Assembly: GCA_002406015.1 (NCBI GenBank) | Contig: DHMX01000005.1 | Location: forward strand, 21,703 to 85,702 | Length of the DNA: 64,000 nt | Direction: 5' to 3' | DNA from: Lachnospiraceae bacterium UBA4631 | Lineage (GTDB): Bacteria > Bacillota > Clostridia > Lachnospirales > Lachnospiraceae | Part shown: in pieces, positions 8,036 to 14,773 of the stretch | Position numbering within the stretch: position 1 is the stretch's first letter | Layout: every line of letters starts with the position of its first letter | Notes under the pieces: model-generated | Database searches by the model: none | Seen by the model: only the letters and a program-made list of their open reading frames with translations | What the model was told of the DNA's origin: nothing | Translations under genes and position numbers: made by a program

Positions 8036-9031
8036 CTATCCCTGATATTCTTCATTAAACAGATTCGTAGAAAGATACCGAAGTCCCGTATCCGGTAAAA
8101 CGGCAACGATTGTCTTTCCTTTATTTTCAGGTCGTTTTGCCAGCTCTGTTGCCGCATATATTGCCGCACCAGAGGATGTTCCTACCAAAATACCATCTGA
8201 TTTTGCTACCTCTCTGGCTGATTTATATGCATCGATAGTTTCTACTTCCATTTTTTCATCGTATATATTCAAATTCATTGTCGATGGTACACGTTCCGCA
8301 GGTACGCCTTCAAAAGGATGTACACCTGTTATTTCTTCCGGTGTCGGATTACTTTCACTTGGCAATGAATTTTGTCCCGGCTGAATTGCTACCACCTTTA
8401 CATCCGGATTCTTACTCTTTAAAAATTTACCGGTTCCCGATACCGTTCCTCCGGTGCCGACATTCGCGACCAGAATATCCACCTTTCCCTCAGTATCCTC
8501 CCATATCTCCGGACCTGTAGTAGCCTCATGGATTGCCGGATTCGCCGGATTGGAGCACTGATCAACAAAGAATATATTTTCTTCTTTATCCAGAACCTGC
8601 TCCTTCAATGCCTTAATTGCTGCTACAAAATCGCCATTTGTTTCTTCCAGGGTTTTCGCTACAGCAGGTTCTTCGGAGAGCTTAATAGTTTCTCCACCAA
8701 AGGCTTTTATAACCTGAAAGCGTTCTGCACTTACCTGATCCTGTATGTACACACGGAATTTATATCCTTTGCTGGCAGCAATTGCAGCAAGACCGATACC
8801 TGTATTTCCGCTGGTTGTCTCTACTATCGTATATCCCGGTTTTAACAGTCCCTTCTTTTCTGCATCCTCCACCATTGCAAGGGCAATTCTGTCCTTGACA
8901 CTCTGATTTGGGTTGAAATACTCAAGCTTTACCAGAATTCGAGCGTCCAATTCATGCTTATTTTCATAATTACTTAATTCCAATAAAGGTGTTCTACCAA
9001 CTAATTCCGTAATTGACCTACTAATTCCCAT
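8036..9031 (-). CDS. Cysteine synthase family enzyme embedded in the nitrogenase-like operon
   Basis: 331 residues from the ATG at 9031; AAGGAGG lies 9 bases upstream, whereas the ATG at 9040 would leave no spacing. PLP-dependent fold type II: Lys in QSVKDRIALA binds PLP, TSGNTGIGLA binds the substrate carboxylate, GTGGTVSGTGK holds the PLP phosphate. Family members exchange the acetate (or phosphate) of an activated serine for sulfide or a thiol. It differs from the other copy at 11516 at usually conserved places (NPNQSVKDR instead of NPAGSVKDR; YIQDQVSAER instead of LPDTMSVER). That suggests a specialised substrate. Position between the NifH-like and NifD-like genes, 11 bases before nifD, implies that it traps the product of the reductase. 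Confidence 0.85.
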   Translation of the reverse strand: MGISRSITELVGRTPLLELSNYENKHELDARILVKLEYFNPNQSVKDRIALAMVEDAEKKGLLKPGYTIVETTSGNTGIGLAAIAASKGYKFRVYIQDQVSAERFQVIKAFGGETIKLSEEPAVAKTLEETNGDFVAAIKALKEQVLDKEENIFFVDQCSNPANPAIHEATTGPEIWEDTEGKVDILVANVGTGGTVSGTGKFLKSKNPDVKVVAIQPGQNSLPSESNPTPEEITGVHPFEGVPAERVPSTMNLNIYDEKMEVETIDAYKSAREVAKSDGILVGTSSGAAIYAATELAKRPENKGKTIVAVLPDTGLRYLSTNLFNEEYQG

Positions 9032-9045
9032 AATCTGCATCCTCC

Positions 9046-9894
9046 TTAAATCTTATAATCATCCGCAAGCTCCATCATTCCATATTCCATCAGGATTTCT
9101 TCCAGTCGCTCCTGTGTCATCGGAGTCGGAATCACAAAATTTGTATTTTCAATAACTGCCTGTGCAAGATTTCTGTATTCCTGTGCCTGATTAGATTCTG
9201 GTCTGTATTCGATAACTGTTTTCTTATTAATCTCCGCATGCTGAACGATATTATCTCTTGGAACGAAATATAAAAGTTTTGTTCCAAGCTCCTTTGCAAA
9301 TGCACGTAACAAATCAAGCTCTCTGTCAACATTTCTGGAATTACAAATAATTCCACCAAGTCTTACTCCACCGGTTCTTGCATATCTTTGAATTCCTTTC
9401 GAGATATTATTTGCCGCATAAAGTGCCATCATCTCTCCACTGGCAACAATATATATCTCTTTCGCTTTACCTTCTCGAATTGGCATCGCAAATCCACCAC
9501 AAACCACATCACCAAGAACATCATAAAATACATAGTCCAAATCATCTGTATATGCCCCAAGGTTTTCAAGCATGTTAATTGAGGTAATGATTCCTCTTCC
9601 AGCACAGCCAACACCCGGTTCAGGTCCGCCTGATTCCACACATTTTGTTCCGCCATAGCCTTCTTTCATAATTCTGTCAAGAGAAATATCTTCTCCCTCT
9701 TCCCGAATGGTATCCAAAACTGTTTTTTGTGCTAATCCTCCAAGAAGAAGTCTTGTGGAATCCGCCTTTGGATCACAGCCGACTACCATGACCTTTTTTC
9801 CATGCTCAACTAAGCCCGCTGTAAGATTCTGTGTAGTTGTGGATTTTCCAATTCCGCCTTTTCCATAAATTGCTATTTGTCTTAATTCACCCAT
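9046..9894 (-). CDS. NifH-like ATP-dependent iron protein (component 2)
   Basis: 282 residues, with GGAAGG before the ATG. It contains the P-loop YGKGGIGKSTT (residues 10-20), the 4Fe-4S ligands Cys97 (GVGCAGRG) and Cys132 (DVVCGGFAMPIR), and Arg100, the residue that is ADP-ribosylated in regulated NifH. The homodimer would hydrolyse ATP and pass electrons one at a time to the NifDK-like pair, and may also assist cofactor maturation. It lies directly before the embedded cysteine synthase. Confidence 0.92.
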   Translation of the reverse strand: MGELRQIAIYGKGGIGKSTTTQNLTAGLVEHGKKVMVVGCDPKADSTRLLLGGLAQKTVLDTIREEGEDISLDRIMKEGYGGTKCVESGGPEPGVGCAGRGIITSINMLENLGAYTDDLDYVFYDVLGDVVCGGFAMPIREGKAKEIYIVASGEMMALYAANNISKGIQRYARTGGVRLGGIICNSRNVDRELDLLRAFAKELGTKLLYFVPRDNIVQHAEINKKTVIEYRPESNQAQEYRNLAQAVIENTNFVIPTPMTQERLEEILMEYGMMELADDYKI

Positions 9895-9907
9895 TGTTTT
9901 GTCCTTC

Positions 9908-10267
9908 CTATTTAAATAATTTTTTTATTTTTATGTACTTTATTAACTGTTCTATCGATTCCTCAATGATTCCGGGAATTTCATAGCTTTCAATTCCAAA
10001 GCCTTCTGCCATGTCAGCTGCTCCTCTTCCGATTTTGCTGACCAACAGGTATTTGCAATCCCTCAGTTTTTCCAAATTTGTCTTAAGCTTCTCATCATCG
10101 TGATTACCTCTTTCACATACAGGTGTAACACTTCTCTTTTCCAGAAAATGAATCTCTTCCTTATCATCTATCTGATAGATATAGAAATCCTTTGCTCTTC
10201 CAAAATGATTGTTCACTACGATACCATCGCTGGAAGCCACTGCAATTTTATACTCTTCCTTATCCAT
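9908..10267 (-). CDS. NifX-type / NifB C-terminal domain protein
   Basis: 119 residues forming a single dinitrogenase iron-molybdenum cofactor-binding domain (YKIAVASSDG, NNHFGRAKDFYIYQ, LLVSKIGRGAADMAEGFGIE). In many NifB proteins this domain is fused at the C-terminus; here it is a separate gene whose start overlaps the end of the nifB-like gene by 8 bases, so the pair looks like a split NifB. The likely role is binding the NifB product (an 8Fe-9S-C cluster) and handing it to the NifDK-like protein, since no nifEN scaffold is present. Confidence 0.85.
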   Translation of the reverse strand: MDKEEYKIAVASSDGIVVNNHFGRAKDFYIYQIDDKEEIHFLEKRSVTPVCERGNHDDEKLKTNLEKLRDCKYLLVSKIGRGAADMAEGFGIESYEIPGIIEESIEQLIKYIKIKKLFK

Positions 10268-11132
10268 GTGAAAAAGTCTCCTTTACTTTTAGTCTCCTCT
10301 GATAAATCTGATTGCCAAACTCCGATTTACCCGGAACCCCGACGGCATCTGCCCTGCAATGCTGACAGTGTCTGAATACATCAATATACTTTGATGCTCT
10401 CGTTCTGGCCTGGTCAATTTCGACACATGTAGGTGCTTTATAATTCTTTAATTCATGTTGCGGTATCAAAGGTATAATATTATAAATACTGGCTCCAGCC
10501 TCTTTCACAGTCTTTGCAATTTCTTCAATATGGTCTCCATTTATCTCCGGTACAAGAACCGTATTCACCTTTATGGTAATCCCGGCAGCAGCAACCTTGC
10601 GAATCCCCGCTAACTGATTTTCAATCAGAATCTTTGCACCTTCCACCCCGTCAATTTTCTGACCGTGATAGATTATGTATGCATTGAGCTTATTCTCAAT
10701 TTCCGGGTCTACTGCATTTACCGTAACAGTAAGGGAATCAATTCCAACGCGAATGACATCCTCAGCTCTTTCATTTAGCAGTAGTCCGTTTGTACTCATA
10801 CATTTAATTAAATGTGGAAATTTCTCTTTCACAATTTCAAATGTCTTTAATGCATTATCCGATGCAAGGGTATCACCCGGACCTGCAATACCTGCCACCT
10901 TAATATCCGGACATATTTCTAACGCCTTTCTTAATATATCTTCACACTCCTCCGGTTTTAACACCTTCGATGTAACGCCGGGTCTTTCCTCCACATCGTT
11001 AATTGTCCGGTCACAAAATCTGCAGGCAATATTGCATCTGGGGCTTACAGGCAAATGTATTCTTCCGGCATTATTTTTTTGTCCACCAAAGCACGGATGA
11101 GAATTTTGCAAATCTTTATATGTATTACTCAT
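10260..11132 (-). CDS. NifB-like radical SAM cofactor maturase
   Basis: 290 residues, preceded by AGGTG. The radical SAM motif is CxxxCxxC at Cys33, Cys37 and Cys40. The NifB-specific HPC motif holds Cys14, and a C-terminal CQHCRADAVG motif supplies further cluster ligands. NifB fuses two 4Fe-4S clusters and inserts carbide to make the precursor of the nitrogenase cofactor. It is the first protein gene of the operon and lies 47 bases downstream of a tRNA-Cys-like sequence. The presence of a NifB argues that the NifDK-like enzyme holds a complex cofactor, unlike protochlorophyllide-type reductases or CfbCD, which lack one. Confidence 0.9.
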   Translation of the reverse strand: MSNTYKDLQNSHPCFGGQKNNAGRIHLPVSPRCNIACRFCDRTINDVEERPGVTSKVLKPEECEDILRKALEICPDIKVAGIAGPGDTLASDNALKTFEIVKEKFPHLIKCMSTNGLLLNERAEDVIRVGIDSLTVTVNAVDPEIENKLNAYIIYHGQKIDGVEGAKILIENQLAGIRKVAAAGITIKVNTVLVPEINGDHIEEIAKTVKEAGASIYNIIPLIPQHELKNYKAPTCVEIDQARTRASKYIDVFRHCQHCRADAVGVPGKSEFGNQIYQRRLKVKETFSHG

Positions 11133-11179
11133 ATGACACCTGCTTTCTTATCTTACTTACGGCATAAAATACCCGCCAG

Positions 11180-11249
11180 CGATACCGGATGGACTCGAAC
11201 CACCAACTTCAGTTTTGCAAACCTATGCCATTCCAGCGGCCACGGCATC
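11180..11249 (-). tRNA. tRNA-Cys(GCA)-like RNA, non-canonical, directly upstream of nifB
   Basis: The minus strand folds into a 70-base cloverleaf: 7-bp acceptor (GATGCCG with CGGTATC, one G-U), D-arm GCCG-CTGGAA-TGGC with a short 6-base loop, anticodon arm with loop TTGCAAA (anticodon GCA at 11218-11216; the stem has one mismatch and one G-U), 4-base variable loop, and T-arm GGTGG-TTCGAGT-CCATC. The discriminator is G73, whereas U73 is the main identity base for bacterial CysRS, and no CCA is encoded. It could be a minor tRNA-Cys, a tRNA-like regulatory RNA or a decaying tRNA. It lies after the terminator at 11277-11320 and before nifB. Confidence 0.6.
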
Positions 11250-11276
11250 TCACTTTAATTCTATAAAAGAAAAGAA

Positions 11277-11320
11277 ACCAGAGATTTTACGCTCACAATC
11301 ATTTCCGTAAAACCTCTGGT
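11277..11320 (-). terminator. Intrinsic terminator after the cysK-yezD unit
   Basis: Minus-strand arms ACCAGAG..TTTTACG style (11320-11306 with 11291-11277) form a 15-bp stem with one mismatch, followed by TTTCTTTTCTTTTA. It separates the cysK/yezD transcript from the tRNA-like/nifB transcript. Confidence 0.75.
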
Positions 11321-11328
11321 CCTTCCAG

Positions 11329-11487
11329 TCAGTTTTTTATTCTGATTTTTTCAGTTTTATCTATTTGTATTACCTTTCCATCCTGAACAATTAAAGTAAT
11401 GCTTCCATACTTTATGTCTTTCACATAATGCTCCACTTCGGTCAGAAAAGATTTATCATTTTTTATTGTATTTGCTTCCTGGCTCAA
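11329..11487 (-). CDS. YezD family small protein (DUF2292)
   Basis: 52 residues from a TTG start at 11487; the choice rests on the strong GGGGAGGTGA site just upstream and on the length of the family. The core YGSITLIVQDGKVIQIDK followed by TEKIR is the DUF2292 signature. The biochemical role is unknown; from memory, homologues are often found beside sulfate and cysteine assimilation genes. It lies 28 bases after the cysteine synthase in the same transcript and is followed by a terminator. Confidence 0.78.
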   Translation of the reverse strand: MSQEANTIKNDKSFLTEVEHYVKDIKYGSITLIVQDGKVIQIDKTEKIRIKN

Positions 11488-11515
11488 AAAATCACCTCCC
11501 CAGGATTCTTCTGCT

Positions 11516-12451
11516 TTATGAATTAAACAATGGTGTGGACAGATAACGGTCGCCGGAATCCGGAAGCAAAGCAACAATTGTTTTACCTTTATTCTCCGGT
11601 CTCTTGGCCAGAATTTCTGCTGCCTTAAGTGCTGCACCAGATGAAATGCCGACTAAAATTCCTTCTGATATAGCAAAGGCTTTTCCTTCCGCAAAGGCAT
11701 CTTCATTTTCAATCGGAATGATTTCATCATATACCTTTGTGTTGAGTACCTCCGGTACAAAACCTGCTCCAATTCCCTGAATTTTGTGTGCTCCCGGTGT
11801 ACCTGTTGAAAGTACAGCACTGGATGCCGGTTCTACAGCTACAATTTTCACATTTGGATTCTGTTCCTTTAAGTATTCGCCAACTCCCGTAATTGTTCCA
11901 CCTGTACCAACACCGGCAACAAATATATCAACCTTGCCTTCCGTCTGTTTCCAAATCTCAGGTCCGGTTGTTTCCTTATGGGCCTTTGGATTTGCAGGAT
12001 TCACAAACTGTCCTAAAATAACGGAACCTTCAATTTCTTTATTCAGCTCCTCTGCTTTTGCAATGGCTCCCTTCATTCCCTTTGCACCTTCTGTCAGCAC
12101 AAGCTCTGCACCATATGCCTTCAGTAGATTTCTTCGTTCCACACTCATGGTATCCGGAAGTGTTAAAATCGCTTTGTATCCCTTTGCCGTTGCAACTGCA
12201 GCAAGACCTATACCTGTATTACCGCTTGTAGGTTCAATAATTGTTGCCCCCGGTTTTAATGTTCCATTCTTTTCCGCATCCTCAATCATTGCAAGAGCAA
12301 TACGATCCTTTACAGAACCTGCAGGATTCAAATACTCCAATTTTGCAAGGACTGTTGCCTGTGTAATTTCTCTCTTCTTTGCATACCTATTCAATTTTAA
12401 AATAGGTGTTCCTCCAATCAGCTCCAATGCACTTTCTTTAATCTCGCTCAT
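11516..12451 (-). CDS. cysK: Cysteine synthase (O-acetylserine sulfhydrylase)
   Basis: 311 residues from the ATG at 12451, preceded by AAAGGAGG; an ATG 27 bases upstream lies before the ribosome site. All O-acetylserine sulfhydrylase motifs are standard: NPAGSVKDRIALA (PLP Lys), TSGNTGIGLAAVA, GTGGTITGVG and the C-terminal PDSGDRYLST. It makes cysteine from O-acetylserine and sulfide; the acetyltransferase is encoded at 13831. Expression appears to be controlled by a Cys-rich leader peptide and terminator (12487-12634). Confidence 0.93.
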   Translation of the reverse strand: MSEIKESALELIGGTPILKLNRYAKKREITQATVLAKLEYLNPAGSVKDRIALAMIEDAEKNGTLKPGATIIEPTSGNTGIGLAAVATAKGYKAILTLPDTMSVERRNLLKAYGAELVLTEGAKGMKGAIAKAEELNKEIEGSVILGQFVNPANPKAHKETTGPEIWKQTEGKVDIFVAGVGTGGTITGVGEYLKEQNPNVKIVAVEPASSAVLSTGTPGAHKIQGIGAGFVPEVLNTKVYDEIIPIENEDAFAEGKAFAISEGILVGISSGAALKAAEILAKRPENKGKTIVALLPDSGDRYLSTPLFNS

Positions 12452-12486
12452 ATGTTTATCCTCCTTTAAATAAATCAAATTATTTC

Positions 12487-12522
12487 AAAAAAAGCAGCCG
12501 ACACACTTATGTGACAGCTGCT
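12487..12522 (-). terminator. Attenuator-type terminator between the leader peptide and cysK
   Basis: On the minus strand AGCAGCTG and TGGCTGCT-type arms pair (8 bp including one G-U, a mismatch, then 4 more bp), closing on a loop near 12508 and followed by seven T residues ending at 12487. It stands 22 bases after the leader peptide stop and 36 bases before the cysK start. A short alternative pairing (CTGTT with AGCAG just before the terminator) could act against it. Confidence 0.8.
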
Positions 12523-12544
12523 ACTCATAGCTTAACAGGTCTCA

Positions 12545-12634
12545 TCAAAAAGTGTACAGAAAACAAACCATACTTTTACATACAGAATTTTTACAACACA
12601 TATTACTACATTCACACATTACTCTCTTTATCAT
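12545..12634 (-). CDS. Cysteine-rich leader peptide (putative attenuator peptide of cysK)
   Basis: A 29-codon frame from the ATG at 12634, with AGGAGG 9 bases upstream. It contains six Cys codons, all TGT, at positions 7, 9, 13, 14, 19 and 24, including an adjacent pair. It ends 22 bases before an intrinsic terminator and then cysK. This is the arrangement of amino-acid attenuators: scarcity of charged tRNA-Cys would stall a ribosome on the TGT codons and favour readthrough. A second ATG at 12641 opens only a 9-codon frame in another register. No homologue is recognised; the function is inferred from composition and position. Confidence 0.65.
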   Translation of the reverse strand: MIKRVMCECSNMCCKNSVCKSMVCFLYTF

Positions 12635-12733
12635 GATTCATCTTCCTCCTACTGATATTTATTATCCTTAACTGGATTGATTAGATATTATCATATAAGC
12701 GTCTGTTTGAAAATTTCACAAGAGTTATCACCT

Positions 12734-12754
12734 GTGATAAGCTTTACTTATCAC
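12734..12754. promoter_or_regulatory. Perfect palindrome GTGATAAG-N5-CTTATCAC, putative LysR operator
   Basis: Two 8-base arms are separated by 5 bases, and a third half-site (GTGATAAC on the minus strand) follows two bases later. The array is about 100 bases upstream of the leader peptide ATG and just downstream of a LysR gene. The spacing and dyad resemble LysR-type activator sites. Confidence 0.6.
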
Positions 12755-12885
12755 TCATATATCACTCAATAAATCCTTCCTCTCTATAGTCCTCTTCATG
12801 AATGTATATAGCATAAGCAGTTTTTAATTTTGAAAATCCCCAGTGTTCATATATATTAGGCTTATCACAAATATCAATGGATGTA

Positions 12886-13800
12886 TTATATAAGTTCCTT
12901 TTCCCGATACTTTCCAAGTTCTTCTATGTACATTTCTCCTATATCACTTAACTTATGATTTTTCCTTATTATATATCCAATCGTCAACGGATCTTCTTCC
13001 TTTAATTTTATAGTTACAAATCCATCCCTAAGCGTAATACTTTCTGTCATAATTCCGGTTCCTATAGAATATCCATTGAGCTTTGCCATAATCTCCGAAG
13101 AAGTTGCCCTGTCATTTGATTTGATAAGCTTATCAAATTCATAATCCCCCAGTGCTTCTTCTGATAAATAAAAATCACTGTCACTGCTCTGGTCAAAGCT
13201 TACACAAGGGTATTCTTTCAAATCCTCTAACGAAATCTCTTGCTTTTCGGCAAGCGGATGATCTTTCCACAAGTATACAAATGTATCACGAACCATAAGC
13301 GGATAAAACTCCAGCTGATATTCCCGAAACAGTTTTTTAAGGATATTCTGGTTACTTTTTGAGTATGCAATAATTCCAATTTCACTTTTCAGATTCTTCA
13401 CATTCATCAATACTTCATCTGTTCTGGTTTCATGAATCGAATATACAAATCGCTCAGAATTAAATTTTTTTACTGTGTTTACAAATGCATGTACGGCAAA
13501 TACATAATGCTGCATAGACACAGAAAAATGCTTTTTATTTTTATCTTTTTCAATGTATCTGTACTCAATAAGCTCATATTGACTGACAGCCTGTTTTGCA
13601 TACACAAGAAACTCGCTTCCCTGTTCCGATAGTGCGATTCCCTTATTATTTCGTTCAAAAATCTTAATTCCAAGCTCTTCCTCTAGTTCATGAATCGTAG
13701 CAGAAAGTGCAGGCTGAGATACAAACAGTTTACTGGCAGCCTCTCTCATCGACGAAGAACCCGCTATTGCCAAAACATATTTTAGTTGTAAGATTGTCAT
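12886..13800 (-). CDS. LysR family transcriptional regulator (CysB/CysL-like)
   Basis: 304 residues from the ATG at 13800 (AGGTGA upstream; an in-frame ATG 18 bases earlier is less well placed). The N-terminal winged helix begins MTILQLKYVLAIAG with the helix SMREAASKLFVSQPALSATI, and an effector-binding domain follows. It is 12 bases after serine acetyltransferase and immediately upstream of the palindrome array and cysK, so it probably activates cysteine synthesis in response to a sulfur intermediate. It is clearly paralogous to the regulator at 17343 (both share VSMQHY.FAV.AFV). Confidence 0.88.
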   Translation of the reverse strand: MTILQLKYVLAIAGSSSMREAASKLFVSQPALSATIHELEEELGIKIFERNNKGIALSEQGSEFLVYAKQAVSQYELIEYRYIEKDKNKKHFSVSMQHYVFAVHAFVNTVKKFNSERFVYSIHETRTDEVLMNVKNLKSEIGIIAYSKSNQNILKKLFREYQLEFYPLMVRDTFVYLWKDHPLAEKQEISLEDLKEYPCVSFDQSSDSDFYLSEEALGDYEFDKLIKSNDRATSSEIMAKLNGYSIGTGIMTESITLRDGFVTIKLKEEDPLTIGYIIRKNHKLSDIGEMYIEELGKYREKELI

Positions 13801-13830
13801 ATATTCACCTGCTTTCATACCTGATTAACG

Positions 13831-14727
13831 CTAATTGCTATACTTTAGTTCCTGCTTTTTTGCACTAACTCTGGTTCCTTTCTCTACAGAATTAACAATA
13901 AATGTATTTCCACCCACGACAACATCATCACCAATAACGGTTTCTCCACCAAGAATAGATGCTCCGGAATAAATTGTTACATTGTTGCCAATTGTTGGAT
14001 GTCTCTTTTTCCCTCTTAATTTCTGCCCGCCACTGGTTGATAATCCACCCAAGGTCACTCCCTGATAGATTTTAACATGTTCTCCTATTATGGTTGTTTC
14101 TCCAATTACAATTCCGGTGCCATGGTCAATAAAAAAATATTCTCCTATTGTTGCCCCCGGATGAATATCTACCCCCGTAATACCATGTGCATATTCAGTC
14201 ATAATACGAGGAATCATAGGAACTTTTAGCTTAGTTAATTCATGTGCAATTCGATAAACCGATATGGCGTATAACCCCGGATAAGAAAATATGATTTCAT
14301 CCTTACTTTCTGCCGCCGGATCGCCTTCATAAGCCGCTTCAATATCTGTTTCAAGAATATTTCTGATATATGGTATTTTCTTCATAAATAGTATAGTAAT
14401 TTTCTTTGCTTTTTCCTCTAATTCCTGCTCATTATCAGCATCATCTTCCCGACAGTATTTTAAAGCAATCATAATTTGTTTTTTTAAATGAAAAATGACA
14501 TCCTCTATTGTGGCTGACATATTATTTTTCAAACTGTATATTTTATAGACTTTATCATTATAATAACCGGGATATAGAATCTTCAGCAACTTTTCCACTA
14601 TATCTACAATAGCTTTTTTATCCGGTTGATTATAAATGTCAATCTTATTTACAGTTCTTTCATCATCATAATCCGAAATAATCATATTGACAACATTACT
14701 AATCTCCGTATCTTCTGTCTGTTTCAT
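13831..14727 (-). CDS. cysE: Serine O-acetyltransferase
   Basis: 298 residues with GAGG 8 bases before the ATG. The C-terminal half is a left-handed beta-helix of hexapeptide repeats (VDIHPGATIGEYFFIDHGTG, IIGEHVKIYQGVTLGG, GNNVTIYSGASILGG). His in FIDHGTG is the expected catalytic residue. It makes O-acetylserine for the cysteine synthases. The N-terminal helical part is of the long EpsC/SatA type. It stands between the C-S lyase and a LysR gene in the same direction. Confidence 0.92.
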   Translation of the reverse strand: MKQTEDTEISNVVNMIISDYDDERTVNKIDIYNQPDKKAIVDIVEKLLKILYPGYYNDKVYKIYSLKNNMSATIEDVIFHLKKQIMIALKYCREDDADNEQELEEKAKKITILFMKKIPYIRNILETDIEAAYEGDPAAESKDEIIFSYPGLYAISVYRIAHELTKLKVPMIPRIMTEYAHGITGVDIHPGATIGEYFFIDHGTGIVIGETTIIGEHVKIYQGVTLGGLSTSGGQKLRGKKRHPTIGNNVTIYSGASILGGETVIGDDVVVGGNTFIVNSVEKGTRVSAKKQELKYSN

Positions 14728-14773
14728 TATCTAATCCTCAGCTTTCTTTAAAATAGATTATATTTTCAAATCA

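Noticed and set aside
5258..11132. True molybdenum nitrogenase for N2 fixation
   Set aside because: NifE and NifN are missing, NifK-like and NifD-like subunits are short, the cofactor His is not evident, and the neighbours are sulfur genes.
11133..11276. T-box riboswitch upstream of nifB
   Set aside because: The structure is a full tRNA cloverleaf with an anticodon loop; no T-box sequence or following terminator is visible before nifB.
11784..12473. 229-codon plus-strand frame over cysK
   Set aside because: Antisense shadow of a standard cysteine synthase.
12452..12660. SAM or other known riboswitch before cysK
   Set aside because: No S-box or T-box core was seen; the Cys-rich frame and terminator explain the region better.
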